The position numbers and the translations under genes were made by a program. 64,000 bases of DNA from Desulfobulbaceae bacterium (GTDB lineage: Bacteria; Bacteroidota; Ignavibacteria; Kapaibacteriales; UBA2268): NCBI GenBank assembly GCA_018335795.1, contig JAGXRP010000032.1, positions 1-64,000 on the forward strand, read 5' to 3'. Below, in pieces: positions 36,155 to 46,513 of this stretch. The notes under the pieces are model-generated. The model was given only the letters and a program-made list of their open reading frames with translations. It was not told the origin of the DNA and made no database searches. Numbering within the stretch: the stretch's first letter is position 1; every line of letters begins with the position of its first letter.

Positions 36155-36844
36155 TTAGAGATTCAAACATAAAATGCTCATTGCAATTGCAGCTGTTTCT
36201 GCACGCAATCTTCTATTGCCGAGATTGACGAGTGATGCCTTGTCTAAATTTTGTAACATTGAAATTTCTTCTTCAGAAAATCCGCCTTCGGGTCCAACAA
36301 TTAATGCTACTCTGCTTTTCAAGTTGAATGATTTGAATGATTGACCATTTTCGTCAGCCAAATAGACATCATAATCGCCAATTACGCTATCAATCTTTGC
36401 AATATCAATCGTTGGGTTGAACTTCGGCAGCATTGCTCTTTTGCATTGCTTAATCGTAGCGATGGCTTTTGCTTGTAGCCTGTCAGGATTTATTTGCCTT
36501 TTGGTAGAATATCTCGTATTTAAAAATGTAAACTCCGACACACCGATTTCAATACATTTTTCGATGCAAAAATCTATTCTGTCTTTATTATCAATCAAAG
36601 CTATAAAGGCATGCACATATTTGTCAGGCTCTCCGAAATTTGGGTAAGATTCCAAAATTCTACAGTTCAAGGTATTTTTTGAATAGCTTACTAATTCCGA
36701 AAGATAAAGCGAACCGATTCCGTTAGTAAGATAAATATTATCACCTTCACGCAAGCGAAGAGCTCGTGCGTGCTTAGATTCATCGGTATTTAGTTCGCAA
36801 ATTTCACCGACATTTAAGATTTTATTTATATAAAGACATTCCAT
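36155..36844 (-). CDS. rsmE: 16S rRNA (uracil1498-N3)-methyltransferase
   Basis: RsmE methylates N3 of U1498 in 16S rRNA. The 229-residue protein has an N-terminal PUA-like region ('HARALRLREGDNIYLTNGIG') and a SPOUT knot with 'LIVGPEGGFSEEEI' and 'VNLGNRRLRAETAAIAMSIL', which form the AdoMet site. It is slightly short (usual about 240) but complete. It is transcribed with the small protein downstream and divergently from the PgpH-like gene. Confidence 0.95.
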   Translation of the reverse strand: MECLYINKILNVGEICELNTDESKHARALRLREGDNIYLTNGIGSLYLSELVSYSKNTLNCRILESYPNFGEPDKYVHAFIALIDNKDRIDFCIEKCIEIGVSEFTFLNTRYSTKRQINPDRLQAKAIATIKQCKRAMLPKFNPTIDIAKIDSVIGDYDVYLADENGQSFKSFNLKSRVALIVGPEGGFSEEEISMLQNLDKASLVNLGNRRLRAETAAIAMSILCLNL

Positions 36845-36926
36845 GAATTACATCGAAAAAAAATATTATGATTATATTCGCAATAATATGAAAAAGTTTT
36901 CAAAATAAAAAGCAAAAGAAAACAAG

Positions 36927-39137
36927 ATGCTAAACCCTAAACAAACATTGTTCCAAAAAATATTGGTGGATAACGCAATCGCATCACAAATGGATTACAA
37001 TCGCATTAAAGGCTCATTGCGTCTGAAAGTTATCATCATCATCGTTAGTTTGTTGTTGACATCATTATTTTTTGTGATTCAATTAGACCAAAAGGCATAT
37101 AATATACCGGATTATAGGATGGTGAAAGGCTCTACATGGGAAGATGAACCAATAATCGCTGAATTTTCTTACCCGATATACAAAGAACCAACAAAGTACT
37201 CTGACGAAAGACGCCTCGCCGCTGAGGAAGCTTTACCGGTGTTTGTCATAGATGAAGCAGCGTCATTATCAAATCGTACTGCTCTGACCGCAATTTTAGA
37301 TATCCTCGAAGAGATGTTGACTCAGACAGTAGAAACCCTTCCAAATCCTATTTCTGAGAAGTCACTCAAGCCATTATTAGATATGCCGCTTAAGCAAAGA
37401 TTAGCACAGTTCAAATTAATAAAACAAAGCTTAGAAAAATATTTATCAGAAGCTTATGACAACGGATTTGTAAATATCGCTTTGGATAGAATATCAAAAT
37501 CCGAAATCATGGTTCGAGTTGATAAGAACCAATTCATAATACTAAATAAAGTGAATCTGGTTGACAAGTCCAAATTTATTGATAATGCCGAATCATTAAT
37601 CAGCAAAACAATCCAGACCCCACTGCAACCGCTGGCAATAGAAATCATTAAACGACTTGACGTTCCGAACTTAGTTTTTCATAATGATTTGACTGACCAA
37701 GCAATCGAGCAATCAATGAATTCTGTACCTCGAACTATTGGTTTTGTCCGTGCCGGGGAAGTCATCATTCATAGCAAAGAAAAACTCACAGAATTGAACA
37801 TTGCCAAAATCAAATCCTACCAAAGCTCCCGTTTCATGACGGATGAGGATAGCTATGGAGTATTATATTATATTGGTAATTTCGGACATTCGGCGATGAT
37901 ATTGTCAATCCTGATAGTATATTTGTTGATACTACGTAAGCGAGTCATAACGGACAACGTAGAACTAAGCATATTGATGGCATCAATGGTTTTTATCGCT
38001 ATTTTGAGCTGGCTTTCGATTGAAATTGTATCGGACTTGCCATTGCAATATTTGATTTTCATTCCGGCGATATCTATGCTCATAGCTATCGTATTTGATT
38101 CGAGGACGGCATTTGTAAGTACAGTCACTATGTCGCTTTTGATGGCAGGAATCAGAGGAAATGATTATATTACGGCTACACAGATGATTTTCGTAGGGAT
38201 GCTTGCTTCTTACACCGTGCGTGATATTCAAAATCGGACTCAAATGTACCAATCAATATTTTTTATATTCATCGGCTTTTTTATTTCTATTCTTGTTTTT
38301 AGTGCAGAAAGCAACACAGAAAACGTTGATTTGTTAAAATCTATGAGTATGGCTCTGATTTGTTCGATAATTTCACCACTTATAACCTTTGGATTGTTAT
38401 TCATAATCGAACGATTGCCGAATATTTCAACAGATTTGCAAATCAAAGAATACGACAATCCTGACCACCCATTGCTTAAGAGATTGACTGAAATTTCTCC
38501 CGGCACCTACCAACACACAATGGCGGTTGCAATGCTTGCCGAACGTTGTGCACGCGAAATCGGAGCAAATCATTTGCTCACAAAAGTAGGCACATATTTC
38601 CATGACCTTGGAAAGATGGAAAAGCCGGAATATTTTACTGAAAATCAGATTGGCATTGATAATAAACACGAACAAATTTCACCAAAAAAGAGTGCTCAAA
38701 TTATTATTGACCATGTTGCCGCCGGTATAGAATTGGCGAGACAATATAAATTGCCACAAAGACTGATTGATTTTATCCCGATGCACCATGGCACTACACT
38801 TGTCAAACATTTTTACGCGCAAGCCTTAGAAATGAATCCCGATAAAGAAGTTAACGAGGATGATTTCCGCTATCCGGGTCCGAAACCCAGAACTAAAGAA
38901 ACTGCGATTTTGATGATTTGCGACAGTGCCGAAGCAATCTCTCGAATTGAATCAAAATCTCTCGAAGAAATTGAGCTTATTATTGAAAAAAATATCCAAG
39001 ATAGAATTCTTGACGGGCAGTTTGACGAATGCAACATTACTATTAGCGATTTGAATAAAATCAAAACGGTGATTGCAAAAAGTCTAATTGGAATGGGGCA
39101 CAAACGAGTTTCATATAAAGAGATTCCCAAAAAATAA
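36927..39137 (+). CDS. 7TM-HD phosphodiesterase, PgpH-like
   Basis: The 736-residue membrane protein has one N-terminal transmembrane helix (about 34-52), an extracytoplasmic 7TMR-HD domain, a block of seven helices (about 310-500) and a C-terminal HD domain. The HD residues are visible in 'PGTYQHTMAVAMLAE', 'YFHDLGKMEKP', 'IIDHVAAG' and 'PMHHGTTLVKHFY'. This is the PgpH architecture; in Firmicutes and elsewhere PgpH degrades c-di-AMP. No diadenylate cyclase gene is in the window. It is directly followed, with no gap, by the Xer recombinase gene. Confidence 0.9.
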   Translation: MLNPKQTLFQKILVDNAIASQMDYNRIKGSLRLKVIIIIVSLLLTSLFFVIQLDQKAYNIPDYRMVKGSTWEDEPIIAEFSYPIYKEPTKYSDERRLAAEEALPVFVIDEAASLSNRTALTAILDILEEMLTQTVETLPNPISEKSLKPLLDMPLKQRLAQFKLIKQSLEKYLSEAYDNGFVNIALDRISKSEIMVRVDKNQFIILNKVNLVDKSKFIDNAESLISKTIQTPLQPLAIEIIKRLDVPNLVFHNDLTDQAIEQSMNSVPRTIGFVRAGEVIIHSKEKLTELNIAKIKSYQSSRFMTDEDSYGVLYYIGNFGHSAMILSILIVYLLILRKRVITDNVELSILMASMVFIAILSWLSIEIVSDLPLQYLIFIPAISMLIAIVFDSRTAFVSTVTMSLLMAGIRGNDYITATQMIFVGMLASYTVRDIQNRTQMYQSIFFIFIGFFISILVFSAESNTENVDLLKSMSMALICSIISPLITFGLLFIIERLPNISTDLQIKEYDNPDHPLLKRLTEISPGTYQHTMAVAMLAERCAREIGANHLLTKVGTYFHDLGKMEKPEYFTENQIGIDNKHEQISPKKSAQIIIDHVAAGIELARQYKLPQRLIDFIPMHHGTTLVKHFYAQALEMNPDKEVNEDDFRYPGPKPRTKETAILMICDSAEAISRIESKSLEEIELIIEKNIQDRILDGQFDECNITISDLNKIKTVIAKSLIGMGHKRVSYKEIPKK

Positions 39138-40049
39138 ATGGAAACGATAAACAGAAATTTTCTGAAGTTGATTAATTCATTTGTTCAATTTTTGAGTTTG
39201 GAAAAGGGGCTCGCTGACAACACCAAACATTCATATTTGCATGACGTACGTAGTTTTGCTTCATATTTACAGACCGAGGGCATAGAGACATTTGCTGATG
39301 CTCAAGCAATCAATGTTGAACATTTTTTGGCTCAATTGACTGAATTAGGTTTGGCAACCTCAAGCCGTGCAAGATATTTGTCTTCGATAAGGGCATTGTA
39401 TAAATATTTGGTCTCGGTTAATAAAGCTAAAGATGATATAACCGAAACCATCGAACAAGCAAAATCCGGCAGGAAATTGCCCGAAACGCTGTCTATTGAA
39501 GACATTAACAAAATTTTAGACCAACCTGACACAGCTTCTCTTGCCGGAATCAGAGACAGAGCCATGTTTGAGACAATGTACGCATGTGGCTTGCGAGTAT
39601 CGGAATTAATCGGACTAACGAAACGTGATATTCTGGTAGAATCTGAAATCGTCCGTGTCTTTGGCAAAGGCTCAAAAGAGCGAATAGTGCCTATTGGGCA
39701 ATCTGCTCTTGAGTGGATTGCTCGATACATGGGCGAAGCGCGGTCGCAGTTTTATGTCCCAAACAAATCTCATGATTTCCTATTCCTGAATCAACGCGGT
39801 TCGCCTCTTTCTCGAATGGGAATATGGAAATTATTAGCAAAATATTCGGCAATGGCTGGAATCAGCGTAAAAGTTCATCCTCATATTTTCAGACATTCTT
39901 TCGCTACACATTTGCTCGAAGGTGGAGCCGATTTGCGCGCTGTGCAAGAAATGCTGGGGCATTCCGACATATCAACCACACAAATATATACGCATTTGGA
40001 TAGAGAATTCATCAAAGAAGTACATCGCACTTTTCATCCGCGAGCATGA
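39138..40049 (+). CDS. Tyrosine recombinase XerC/XerD
   Basis: The 303-residue protein is a full-length Xer recombinase, which resolves chromosome dimers at dif during division. The SAM-like N-terminal domain (about 10-95) is followed by the catalytic domain with R in 'ACGLRVSELIGL', K in 'VFGKGSKER', HxxR in 'HPHIFRHSFATHL', H in 'LGHSDISTTQIYTH' and the nucleophilic Tyr in the same segment. The start codon directly follows the stop of the phosphodiesterase gene. I cannot decide between XerC and XerD; nothing nearby suggests an integron or phage integrase. Confidence 0.93.
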   Translation: METINRNFLKLINSFVQFLSLEKGLADNTKHSYLHDVRSFASYLQTEGIETFADAQAINVEHFLAQLTELGLATSSRARYLSSIRALYKYLVSVNKAKDDITETIEQAKSGRKLPETLSIEDINKILDQPDTASLAGIRDRAMFETMYACGLRVSELIGLTKRDILVESEIVRVFGKGSKERIVPIGQSALEWIARYMGEARSQFYVPNKSHDFLFLNQRGSPLSRMGIWKLLAKYSAMAGISVKVHPHIFRHSFATHLLEGGADLRAVQEMLGHSDISTTQIYTHLDREFIKEVHRTFHPRA

Positions 40050-41942
40050 TTAGCCAATACTTTCGGAAAGTTCCATCCATCGTTCGGTTTTTTGGTCTAT
40101 TAATTTTTGCAGTTCTTCAATTTTAGAAGATAAAGTTTCGATTTGCTTGTAATCTTTGCCGTCATGATTAGTCATCATTCGTTGATGGTCATCTAACTCA
40201 ATTTCCAATGAAGAAATTTCTTCTTCGAGCATATCAAATTCCCTTTGCTCTTTGTAAGAGAGCTTTTTGCGAACTTTGACCGTATCCTTGATTCTTGTAT
40301 CGGTTTTGACTTGATTTTGACTTGCCAATTGCCTTCTGAGAGATTCTTCCTTTTCCTTTTGCTCAAGATAGTATGAATAATTTCCGGGATATTCCTTAAT
40401 CGTGCCATCGGGGCGGAATACCCATACAAATTCTACCATACGGTCTATGAATGCTCTGTCGTGTGATACGATAATCAAAACACCGTAAAAATCATCAAAA
40501 TAAGTTTCAATCGCATTCAATGTTTCGATATCGAAATCATTTGTTGGTTCATCGAGCAAAATCACATTCGGATTAGCCATAAACATACGCAAAAGTGCCA
40601 ACCGGCGACGTTCACCACCTGATAAGGTTGAAATATAGGCAAAATGTTGAAATGGCGGAAACAGGAATCTTTCGAGCAATTCTTTAGCCGTAATATAGCG
40701 GTCACGACCAACTCCTACATCAATAAATTCGGCGATTTCGCGCAAAGAATTGATTACGGTTTGGTCGTCTTTCAAATCATCAATTTCTTGCTTGAAGTAC
40801 CCGACTTTGGCACTTGCTCCGAGTTCGAAGCTACCGTCATCAGTTTGAATTTTTCCGGCTAAAAGATTGAGCAAAGTTGATTTGCCACAGCCGTTGGGAC
40901 CTATGATTCCGATGCGGTCTTTGGGTTTTGCCATATAAGTAAAATTGCTGAATAACTTTTTTCCGGCAATGGATTTGGCAATGTAATGAGCTTCGATGAT
41001 TGTATTTCCCAAGAAAGTCTTGCCCAATTCAATTTTGATTTTTTTATCTTTCGATTTAATCGAGCTTTTTTTCAGTTCATCAATCCAATCAATGCGGCTT
41101 TTTTGCTTAGTCCGACGAGCTTTGGCGCCTTTTTGCAACCAAGCAAGCTCATTGCGAAGTTTCGATAAATTATGCTCTAAAGTGGAAGATTGAGTTCTGG
41201 CAAAAATTTCCTTCTGTTCGAGATATTTCTCGTAATTGCCATCATAAGTGAAAATTTTCCTATCGTTGATTTCGAGTATACTCTCAGATACGGCATCGAG
41301 AAAATATCTATCATGGGTGACAAATATCAACGATATTGGCATGGATTGCAAATAATCTTGCAACCACTGAATTGTATCGGCATCAAGATGGTTTGTGGGT
41401 TCGTCCAATAATAGCAAATCCGGGCGTGACATTAAAACATATGCCAATGCTACTCGCTTCTTTTGTCCGCCGGACAAAGTATGAACAATAACTTCATAAT
41501 CAGTAATACCGAGCATTCCCAAATATTTCTTAGCTTCGAGTTCGTGATTCCATCCATTAAGCGAATCGAGAGTATGATTTATTTCGGAGAATCGAGCCGA
41601 TTCCTTTTCAGTCAAATTTGGTTTGTGTGAGTATTTGTGATGCTCGTCAATCAAATTGTTTATTTCTTCATTTCCCTTCATCACAAATTCCAAAGCTGAA
41701 TCAAATGAATCAAATTCGGAATTTTGGTCAAGGTACATCAATTTTGTATTGTTGTTCACAACTACAGAGCCTGAATCAGCTGTTTCAATACCGGAAATGA
41801 TTTTAAGCAAAGTAGATTTCCCGGCACCATTCTTTCCGATGATGCCGACTTTATCACCTTGGTTCAATCCAAAAGAAATCGAATCAAAAAGGACTTTGTC
41901 CTTAAAAGATTTTGATAAATCACTGCAAGATAGTATATTCAT
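40050..41942 (-). CDS. ABC-F family ATPase, Uup-like
   Basis: The 630-residue soluble protein has two ABC ATPase domains. Walker A sites are 'GKNGAGKST' (about 36-44) and 'GPNGCGKST' (about 350); signature/Walker B pairs are 'LSGGQKKRVAL...LLLLDEPTNHLD' and 'LSGGERRRLAL...VILLDEPTNDFD'. A C-terminal coiled coil (about 550-630) follows. The second 'DEPTNDFDIETL' and the C-terminal coiled coil point to the Uup subfamily, which binds ribosomes or branched DNA rather than transporting. The start abuts the stop of the acyltransferase gene upstream, so they form one transcript. Confidence 0.9.
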   Translation of the reverse strand: MNILSCSDLSKSFKDKVLFDSISFGLNQGDKVGIIGKNGAGKSTLLKIISGIETADSGSVVVNNNTKLMYLDQNSEFDSFDSALEFVMKGNEEINNLIDEHHKYSHKPNLTEKESARFSEINHTLDSLNGWNHELEAKKYLGMLGITDYEVIVHTLSGGQKKRVALAYVLMSRPDLLLLDEPTNHLDADTIQWLQDYLQSMPISLIFVTHDRYFLDAVSESILEINDRKIFTYDGNYEKYLEQKEIFARTQSSTLEHNLSKLRNELAWLQKGAKARRTKQKSRIDWIDELKKSSIKSKDKKIKIELGKTFLGNTIIEAHYIAKSIAGKKLFSNFTYMAKPKDRIGIIGPNGCGKSTLLNLLAGKIQTDDGSFELGASAKVGYFKQEIDDLKDDQTVINSLREIAEFIDVGVGRDRYITAKELLERFLFPPFQHFAYISTLSGGERRRLALLRMFMANPNVILLDEPTNDFDIETLNAIETYFDDFYGVLIIVSHDRAFIDRMVEFVWVFRPDGTIKEYPGNYSYYLEQKEKEESLRRQLASQNQVKTDTRIKDTVKVRKKLSYKEQREFDMLEEEISSLEIELDDHQRMMTNHDGKDYKQIETLSSKIEELQKLIDQKTERWMELSESIG

Positions 41943-43676
41943 TTATTTATTTACAAAACTTTTTTGGTTGTAAAGACGCTTTTTTGCGTCTTCTTTCATC
42001 ATAGTCAAATCTAATACAATCAGTCCGTCTACGGAATTATTGAAGTTTACATTAACGCACCAATTGATAATTGTTGCACCGCCGTATTCGCACAATTCTG
42101 TATAACGACGTAACAAAATCGGAACTGATAAATTCATAATGCGAAGTGCTTCTTTGAGATTTTTTAAATCATCAATATAGTTATCAGCAGTTAAAATGGC
42201 TTCGACTTCTTTCATAATGTTGTCGGAAATATCGTATTCATAAATGGGTGTAGCCCACTCAGTATTGCCACCATACCATTTTTTGTAATATGATATAATT
42301 AGTGCCTTAGCAAATCCGGAATAAGAGTCGCTTATTGAAACTGCACCCCAGGCATATCTGATTTCGGGATTCCTAATAATGAAAGCTACCATACCCTGCC
42401 AAATCAAGTCGAGTGCGTTGCTATTCCAATACTTTTGTTGGATAAAACTCCTGCCGACTTCGATAGATTGGCTCAGAAAGGTATCTGTGCCTTCGTTCAA
42501 ACTAAAAAGAGAACTATTGTACAGTCCTCTTTTATCGAATTTATGGATAATCTCCGACCCTATACCGAGTCGGTAAGAACCAACTATATCTAAATGTTCA
42601 TCATCCCAAAGAATAATGTGTTTGTAGAAAAAATCATAGATGTCTATATCGCAAATTTTGCCGGTACCTTCGCCAACTTTACGGAAAGTAAGCTCTCGCA
42701 AACGCGAAATCTCCTTCATAACATTTTGAGCTTTTGAATAATCAACGAGATAGATACGTTTATCATCGAACGTAGAGCCAAGCAATTCGCTTTCTTTAAG
42801 TTCCTTTTCGACAAGACTTTGCTCAACAGGGTGAATCACAGTCTTGTCGGTTTTAAAATTTCCGACTTTGCCTGCCCCCAACTTATAAGTATGTTGGAGC
42901 AAAAGTTTTGCCAGAACTTTTGGTTTTAGAACGTTGAATAATTTTGATGGAATTATCTCTCCTACAAGTATTGTAATCGCTTTACGGCGATGACGAAAAA
43001 GCTCTCCCGGTAGCATCAACATGCCAAGTTTATCATTGATAAGCGCAGAGAAATAAAACAATAGAGAATTCCGCCCTTTGATAAATATCGGCAGTATTGG
43101 TGCAGACGTTTTTGTGCTAAATTTTGTAGCTCCATTCAACCACTTCCGGTCACGGATGCCTTTGAAAGACAATCGAGACACTTTTCCTGACGGAAAAATA
43201 ATGACAGCTTCCTCGTTTAATAGCGCCTGTTCAATAGTGGCGATTTGAGTTCTTTGGCTTGAGATGGAGTATATATCCAGCGGTAAGAAAACATCACTCA
43301 AATTTTCGACTTTCATCAACAAATCATTAGCGACGATTCGAGCATCGGGGCGAACTTCGCGAATTGCTTTTACGAGTGCGAGTCCGTCCAATCCACCGAG
43401 AGGATGATTGGAAACAATGACAAGTCTGCCTTCTGACGGAATTTTATTCTTGTCTCTATCGGATATTTTATAGCTGAAACCTAATGTATCGAACAGTGAA
43501 TTGATGAAATCTAATCCGATATTATTTTGATTATTGCGGATAAATTCATTGATTTCCTTGAGTTTCAGTAATTTTGTCAGGGCGAATAAGATGAACTTAT
43601 TGACAAACGCTGGTTTCTTTTCAAAAAACTCCGGTGCCTTTGATTCAATCAATTGCTTTATATCAATTTCTTTCAC
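41943..43676 (-). CDS. OlsF-like fused acyltransferase, copy 2
   Basis: The 577-residue protein fuses a PlsC-like O-acyltransferase (about 60-290, motif 'NHPLGGLDG' at 90-98 and 'IIFPSGKVSRL') to a GNAT-like N-acyltransferase domain of the OlsB/hemolysin type (about 330-520, 'RELTFRKVGEGTGK' and 'LDIVGSYRLGIGSEI'). This is the OlsF layout; OlsF makes ornithine lipids in two steps, and related proteins make glycine lipids. The histidine-aspartate motif is H-x5-D here rather than H-x4-D. It is a close paralogue of the gene at 43849-45588, 172 bases upstream, and is followed without a gap by the ABC-F gene. Confidence 0.82.
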   Translation of the reverse strand: MKEIDIKQLIESKAPEFFEKKPAFVNKFILFALTKLLKLKEINEFIRNNQNNIGLDFINSLFDTLGFSYKISDRDKNKIPSEGRLVIVSNHPLGGLDGLALVKAIREVRPDARIVANDLLMKVENLSDVFLPLDIYSISSQRTQIATIEQALLNEEAVIIFPSGKVSRLSFKGIRDRKWLNGATKFSTKTSAPILPIFIKGRNSLLFYFSALINDKLGMLMLPGELFRHRRKAITILVGEIIPSKLFNVLKPKVLAKLLLQHTYKLGAGKVGNFKTDKTVIHPVEQSLVEKELKESELLGSTFDDKRIYLVDYSKAQNVMKEISRLRELTFRKVGEGTGKICDIDIYDFFYKHIILWDDEHLDIVGSYRLGIGSEIIHKFDKRGLYNSSLFSLNEGTDTFLSQSIEVGRSFIQQKYWNSNALDLIWQGMVAFIIRNPEIRYAWGAVSISDSYSGFAKALIISYYKKWYGGNTEWATPIYEYDISDNIMKEVEAILTADNYIDDLKNLKEALRIMNLSVPILLRRYTELCEYGGATIINWCVNVNFNNSVDGLIVLDLTMMKEDAKKRLYNQKSFVNK

Positions 43677-43848
43677 TTAATTTGATTTCGTTTTTGTCAA
43701 TAAAAATAAATTTGTATAATAATCATTGTTTTGGGATTATGATACATTGTTAAAAATTATAAACGCATATAAGTATGGAAACTTGTTAAAAAGCTTTGAA
43801 TTCATTGTTTTTGCAAGACTAAGCTTGTTCTGACATTTCAAACATTTT

Positions 43849-45588
43849 CTAAGAGGATTTGTTCATAAAACTTTTTTGATTATAATAACGTTTTTTAGCT
43901 TCTTCTTTCAATTTTGTCAAATCCAGAATAATCAAGCCATCAATGGAATTATTAAAATTGACATCAATACACCAATTTACAAATTTAGAGCCGCCATAAT
44001 CGCATAATTCGGTGTAACGCCTGAACAAGACTGGCACAGAATAGTTCAAATTCTTCATGGCTTGTTTGAGATTTTTGAAATCATCAATATGATTATCAGC
44101 AGTGAGCACAGATTCAATTTCTTTCTGATATATTTCGGGAGTGACATATTCATAGACAGGTTCAGCCCATGATTTATCTCCCCCGTACCACTTTTTGTAG
44201 TATCCTATTATCAAACCCTTAGCCAAATCCGAATATGAATCACTAATTGAAACCGCTCCCCATAGGTATTTGATTTCGGGATGTCGAATAAGGAATGCCC
44301 CAATTCCCTGCCAAATATAATCCAAGGCATTGCTTTTCCAATATTTTTGTTGGATAAAACTCCTGCCGACTTCAATTGATTGGGTTAAAATTTCATCAAA
44401 TCCTTCATTTAGTGCGAACTGTGAACTATTGTAAAGTCCGTTTTTGCCAAACTGTTTAACGATTTCTGATGTTATGCCGAGCCTGTAAGAACCTACAATG
44501 TCTAAAGTTTCTTCATCCCAAAGTACGATATGTTTGTAATACAAATCATAAATATCCATATCATAAGTTTTTCCTGTTCCTTCGCCAACTTTTCTGAATG
44601 TTACTTCCCTCAATCTTGAGATTTCTTTCAAAATGTTATTTGCATCGGCATAATCAACCAGATAAATTTTCTTTCCGTCAAATGTATATCCGAGTAGTTC
44701 GTTGCTCTGGAGTTCTTTTTTGAGTAATCTGGTATCAATCGGGTGTATAACTGTCTTTTCAGTAATGAAATTTCCGGTTTTGTTAGCACCAATCTTATAA
44801 GTATGTTGCAACAATAATTTTGCTTGGACTTTGGGCTTGAGAGATTTGAAAGAATTTGCAGGGATTAAATCGCCGACAATCATAGTAATGATTTTGTCAT
44901 TGTGTCGGAATAATTCGCTCGGCAGCATGAACATCCCAATTCTATCATTGATTAAGGCTGCTAAGTAAAACAAAAGTGAATTTCTGCCTTTGATAAAAAT
45001 CGGTAGTATTGGTGCAGACATTTTCGTACTAAACTTAGTTGCACCATTTTGCCATTTCAAATCGCGAATGCCTTGCATTGTCAGACGTGATACTTTGCCG
45101 GATGGGAATATAATAACGGCTTCTTCGTTCAACAATGCTTGTTCTATAGACGCTATTTGGGATTTTTGCCCCGAAATTGAATATACATCTAATGGAAGAA
45201 AAATCTCACTTACGTTTTCGACTTTCATTAACAAATCATTAGCTACAATTCTGACATCCGGTCGGACATCCCGAACAGCTTTGATTAAAGCCAAACCATC
45301 TAAGCCACCAAGTGGATGATTGGCAACGATTATAACTTTGCCCTCAGCAGGTATTTTACATTTGTCGCGGTCGGAAATGCGATAACTAAACCTTAAAGTA
45401 TCAAACAAACGATTGATGAATTCAATACCAAATACACTATGATTTTCGCGGATAAATTTATTTATTTCATTCAACTTCAAGAACTTTGCCAATGCAAATA
45501 GAATAAATTTATTCACAAAAGCCGGTTTTTTATCAAAAAAGTCCGATGACTTAGATTCTATCAATTGCTTTATATCAATTTCTTTCAT
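43849..45588 (-). CDS. OlsF-like fused acyltransferase, copy 1
   Basis: This 579-residue protein has the same two-domain layout as its downstream neighbour and aligns without large gaps; by eye about two-thirds or more of residues match. The PlsC-like motif is 'NHPLGGLDG', and the GNAT part has 'REVTFRKVGEGTGK' and 'LDIVGSYRLGITSEI', so both active sites look intact. The end differs slightly ('NQKSFMNKSS'). Two full copies suggest different amino-acid or acyl-chain preferences, or regulation under different conditions (inference). Confidence 0.82.
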   Translation of the reverse strand: MKEIDIKQLIESKSSDFFDKKPAFVNKFILFALAKFLKLNEINKFIRENHSVFGIEFINRLFDTLRFSYRISDRDKCKIPAEGKVIIVANHPLGGLDGLALIKAVRDVRPDVRIVANDLLMKVENVSEIFLPLDVYSISGQKSQIASIEQALLNEEAVIIFPSGKVSRLTMQGIRDLKWQNGATKFSTKMSAPILPIFIKGRNSLLFYLAALINDRIGMFMLPSELFRHNDKIITMIVGDLIPANSFKSLKPKVQAKLLLQHTYKIGANKTGNFITEKTVIHPIDTRLLKKELQSNELLGYTFDGKKIYLVDYADANNILKEISRLREVTFRKVGEGTGKTYDMDIYDLYYKHIVLWDEETLDIVGSYRLGITSEIVKQFGKNGLYNSSQFALNEGFDEILTQSIEVGRSFIQQKYWKSNALDYIWQGIGAFLIRHPEIKYLWGAVSISDSYSDLAKGLIIGYYKKWYGGDKSWAEPVYEYVTPEIYQKEIESVLTADNHIDDFKNLKQAMKNLNYSVPVLFRRYTELCDYGGSKFVNWCIDVNFNNSIDGLIILDLTKLKEEAKKRYYNQKSFMNKSS

Positions 45589-45681
45589 TATATTTGAATT
45601 AAGTTTTACACAAAATAATTAGTCAATTTAAGCAAAGTTATTCAATTACAAAAGCAGTTTTATGTTAATTTGGAGCCTAAA

Positions 45682-46440
45682 ATGTTAAGCAGTCGTAAAT
45701 TTTATGAATTCGCTTTTGCTCTAATTCTTGGATTGGTACTACCATCATACGGACAAGGAGAAAGCCAAATTAACAATTCAAATTTGGGATTTTCCTTGAG
45801 CGGAGGTATTGGATTGCATGATACTAAAACAAAATCACTATCAGGTACACCATCATGTTGTAATGAAGAATTGGGTGGTTCGGGCATGTATCTCGGCTTT
45901 GGGGCTGAGTATATTTACAATTATTCGGATATGCTGAGTTTCACATTCAGTACCGGAATAGAGCGGCACAAAATGGATTTTATTAGTCCCGAGAAAATAA
46001 TTTTGAATATTGATGGCGAGCCGATTGAAGGCTTGTTCAATCATAAAACCGAGCTTGAGATTTTCTTCATACACCCACAAATTGGACTCATGTACGAATT
46101 TTATTACGATTTTCTACTATCAATACAATTAGGTTCATCTTTTCACCTAACAAATTCGGTCTCACAATATGAGGAACTTGTAGAGCCAGAAGATATAGGC
46201 GTATTTCCGGATTCGGGTACAAGAGTTAGGAACAAGCAATCGGGCGAGTTAATCAATATATCCACATTTATTCCCTCTTTAGAATTGGCACTACACAAAA
46301 GACTGCCTTTGAGCATGAACAGTACATCCTTTTTGCAATTGACCGGTTCCGCCAATTACATGCCATTTGAAATCACAGAAAACAGCAAGTGGTCAATACT
46401 TACTTTTAAGCTAAAGGCATCATTCTTTTTTCCAATTTAA
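45682..46440 (+). CDS. Hypothetical outer membrane beta-barrel protein
   Basis: The 252-residue protein has a signal peptide 'MLSSRKFYEFAFALILGLVL' ending near 'SYGQ' and alternating strands such as 'YLGFGAEYIYNYSDMLSFTF', ending 'WSILTFKLKASFFFPI', which looks like the last strand of a small barrel. I see no enzyme motif. GGAG six bases before ATG 45682 sets the start; a TTG four codons upstream is less likely. It stands alone between the divergent acyltransferase gene and the ClC channel gene. Confidence 0.68.
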   Translation: MLSSRKFYEFAFALILGLVLPSYGQGESQINNSNLGFSLSGGIGLHDTKTKSLSGTPSCCNEELGGSGMYLGFGAEYIYNYSDMLSFTFSTGIERHKMDFISPEKIILNIDGEPIEGLFNHKTELEIFFIHPQIGLMYEFYYDFLLSIQLGSSFHLTNSVSQYEELVEPEDIGVFPDSGTRVRNKQSGELINISTFIPSLELALHKRLPLSMNSTSFLQLTGSANYMPFEITENSKWSILTFKLKASFFFPI

Positions 46441-46454
46441 TATCATTTTTTTCA

Positions 46455-46484
46455 TTGTCAATAGTTTGCTAACCATTAAGTTTG
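46455..46484 (+). promoter_or_regulatory. Putative promoter of the ClC gene
   Basis: TTG at 46455-46457 and TAAGTTTG at 46477-46484 are 19 bases apart, the spacing of Bacteroidota -33/-7 promoters. The start would be near 46488, giving a leader of about 25 bases. Confidence 0.55.
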
Positions 46485-46513
46485 AATTGTAGCACAAGAC
46501 AAAATCCGAGAAA

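Noticed and set aside
39138-40049. Phage or integron integrase
   Set aside because: The residues and length fit a housekeeping Xer recombinase, and no attC sites, cassette genes or phage genes are near.
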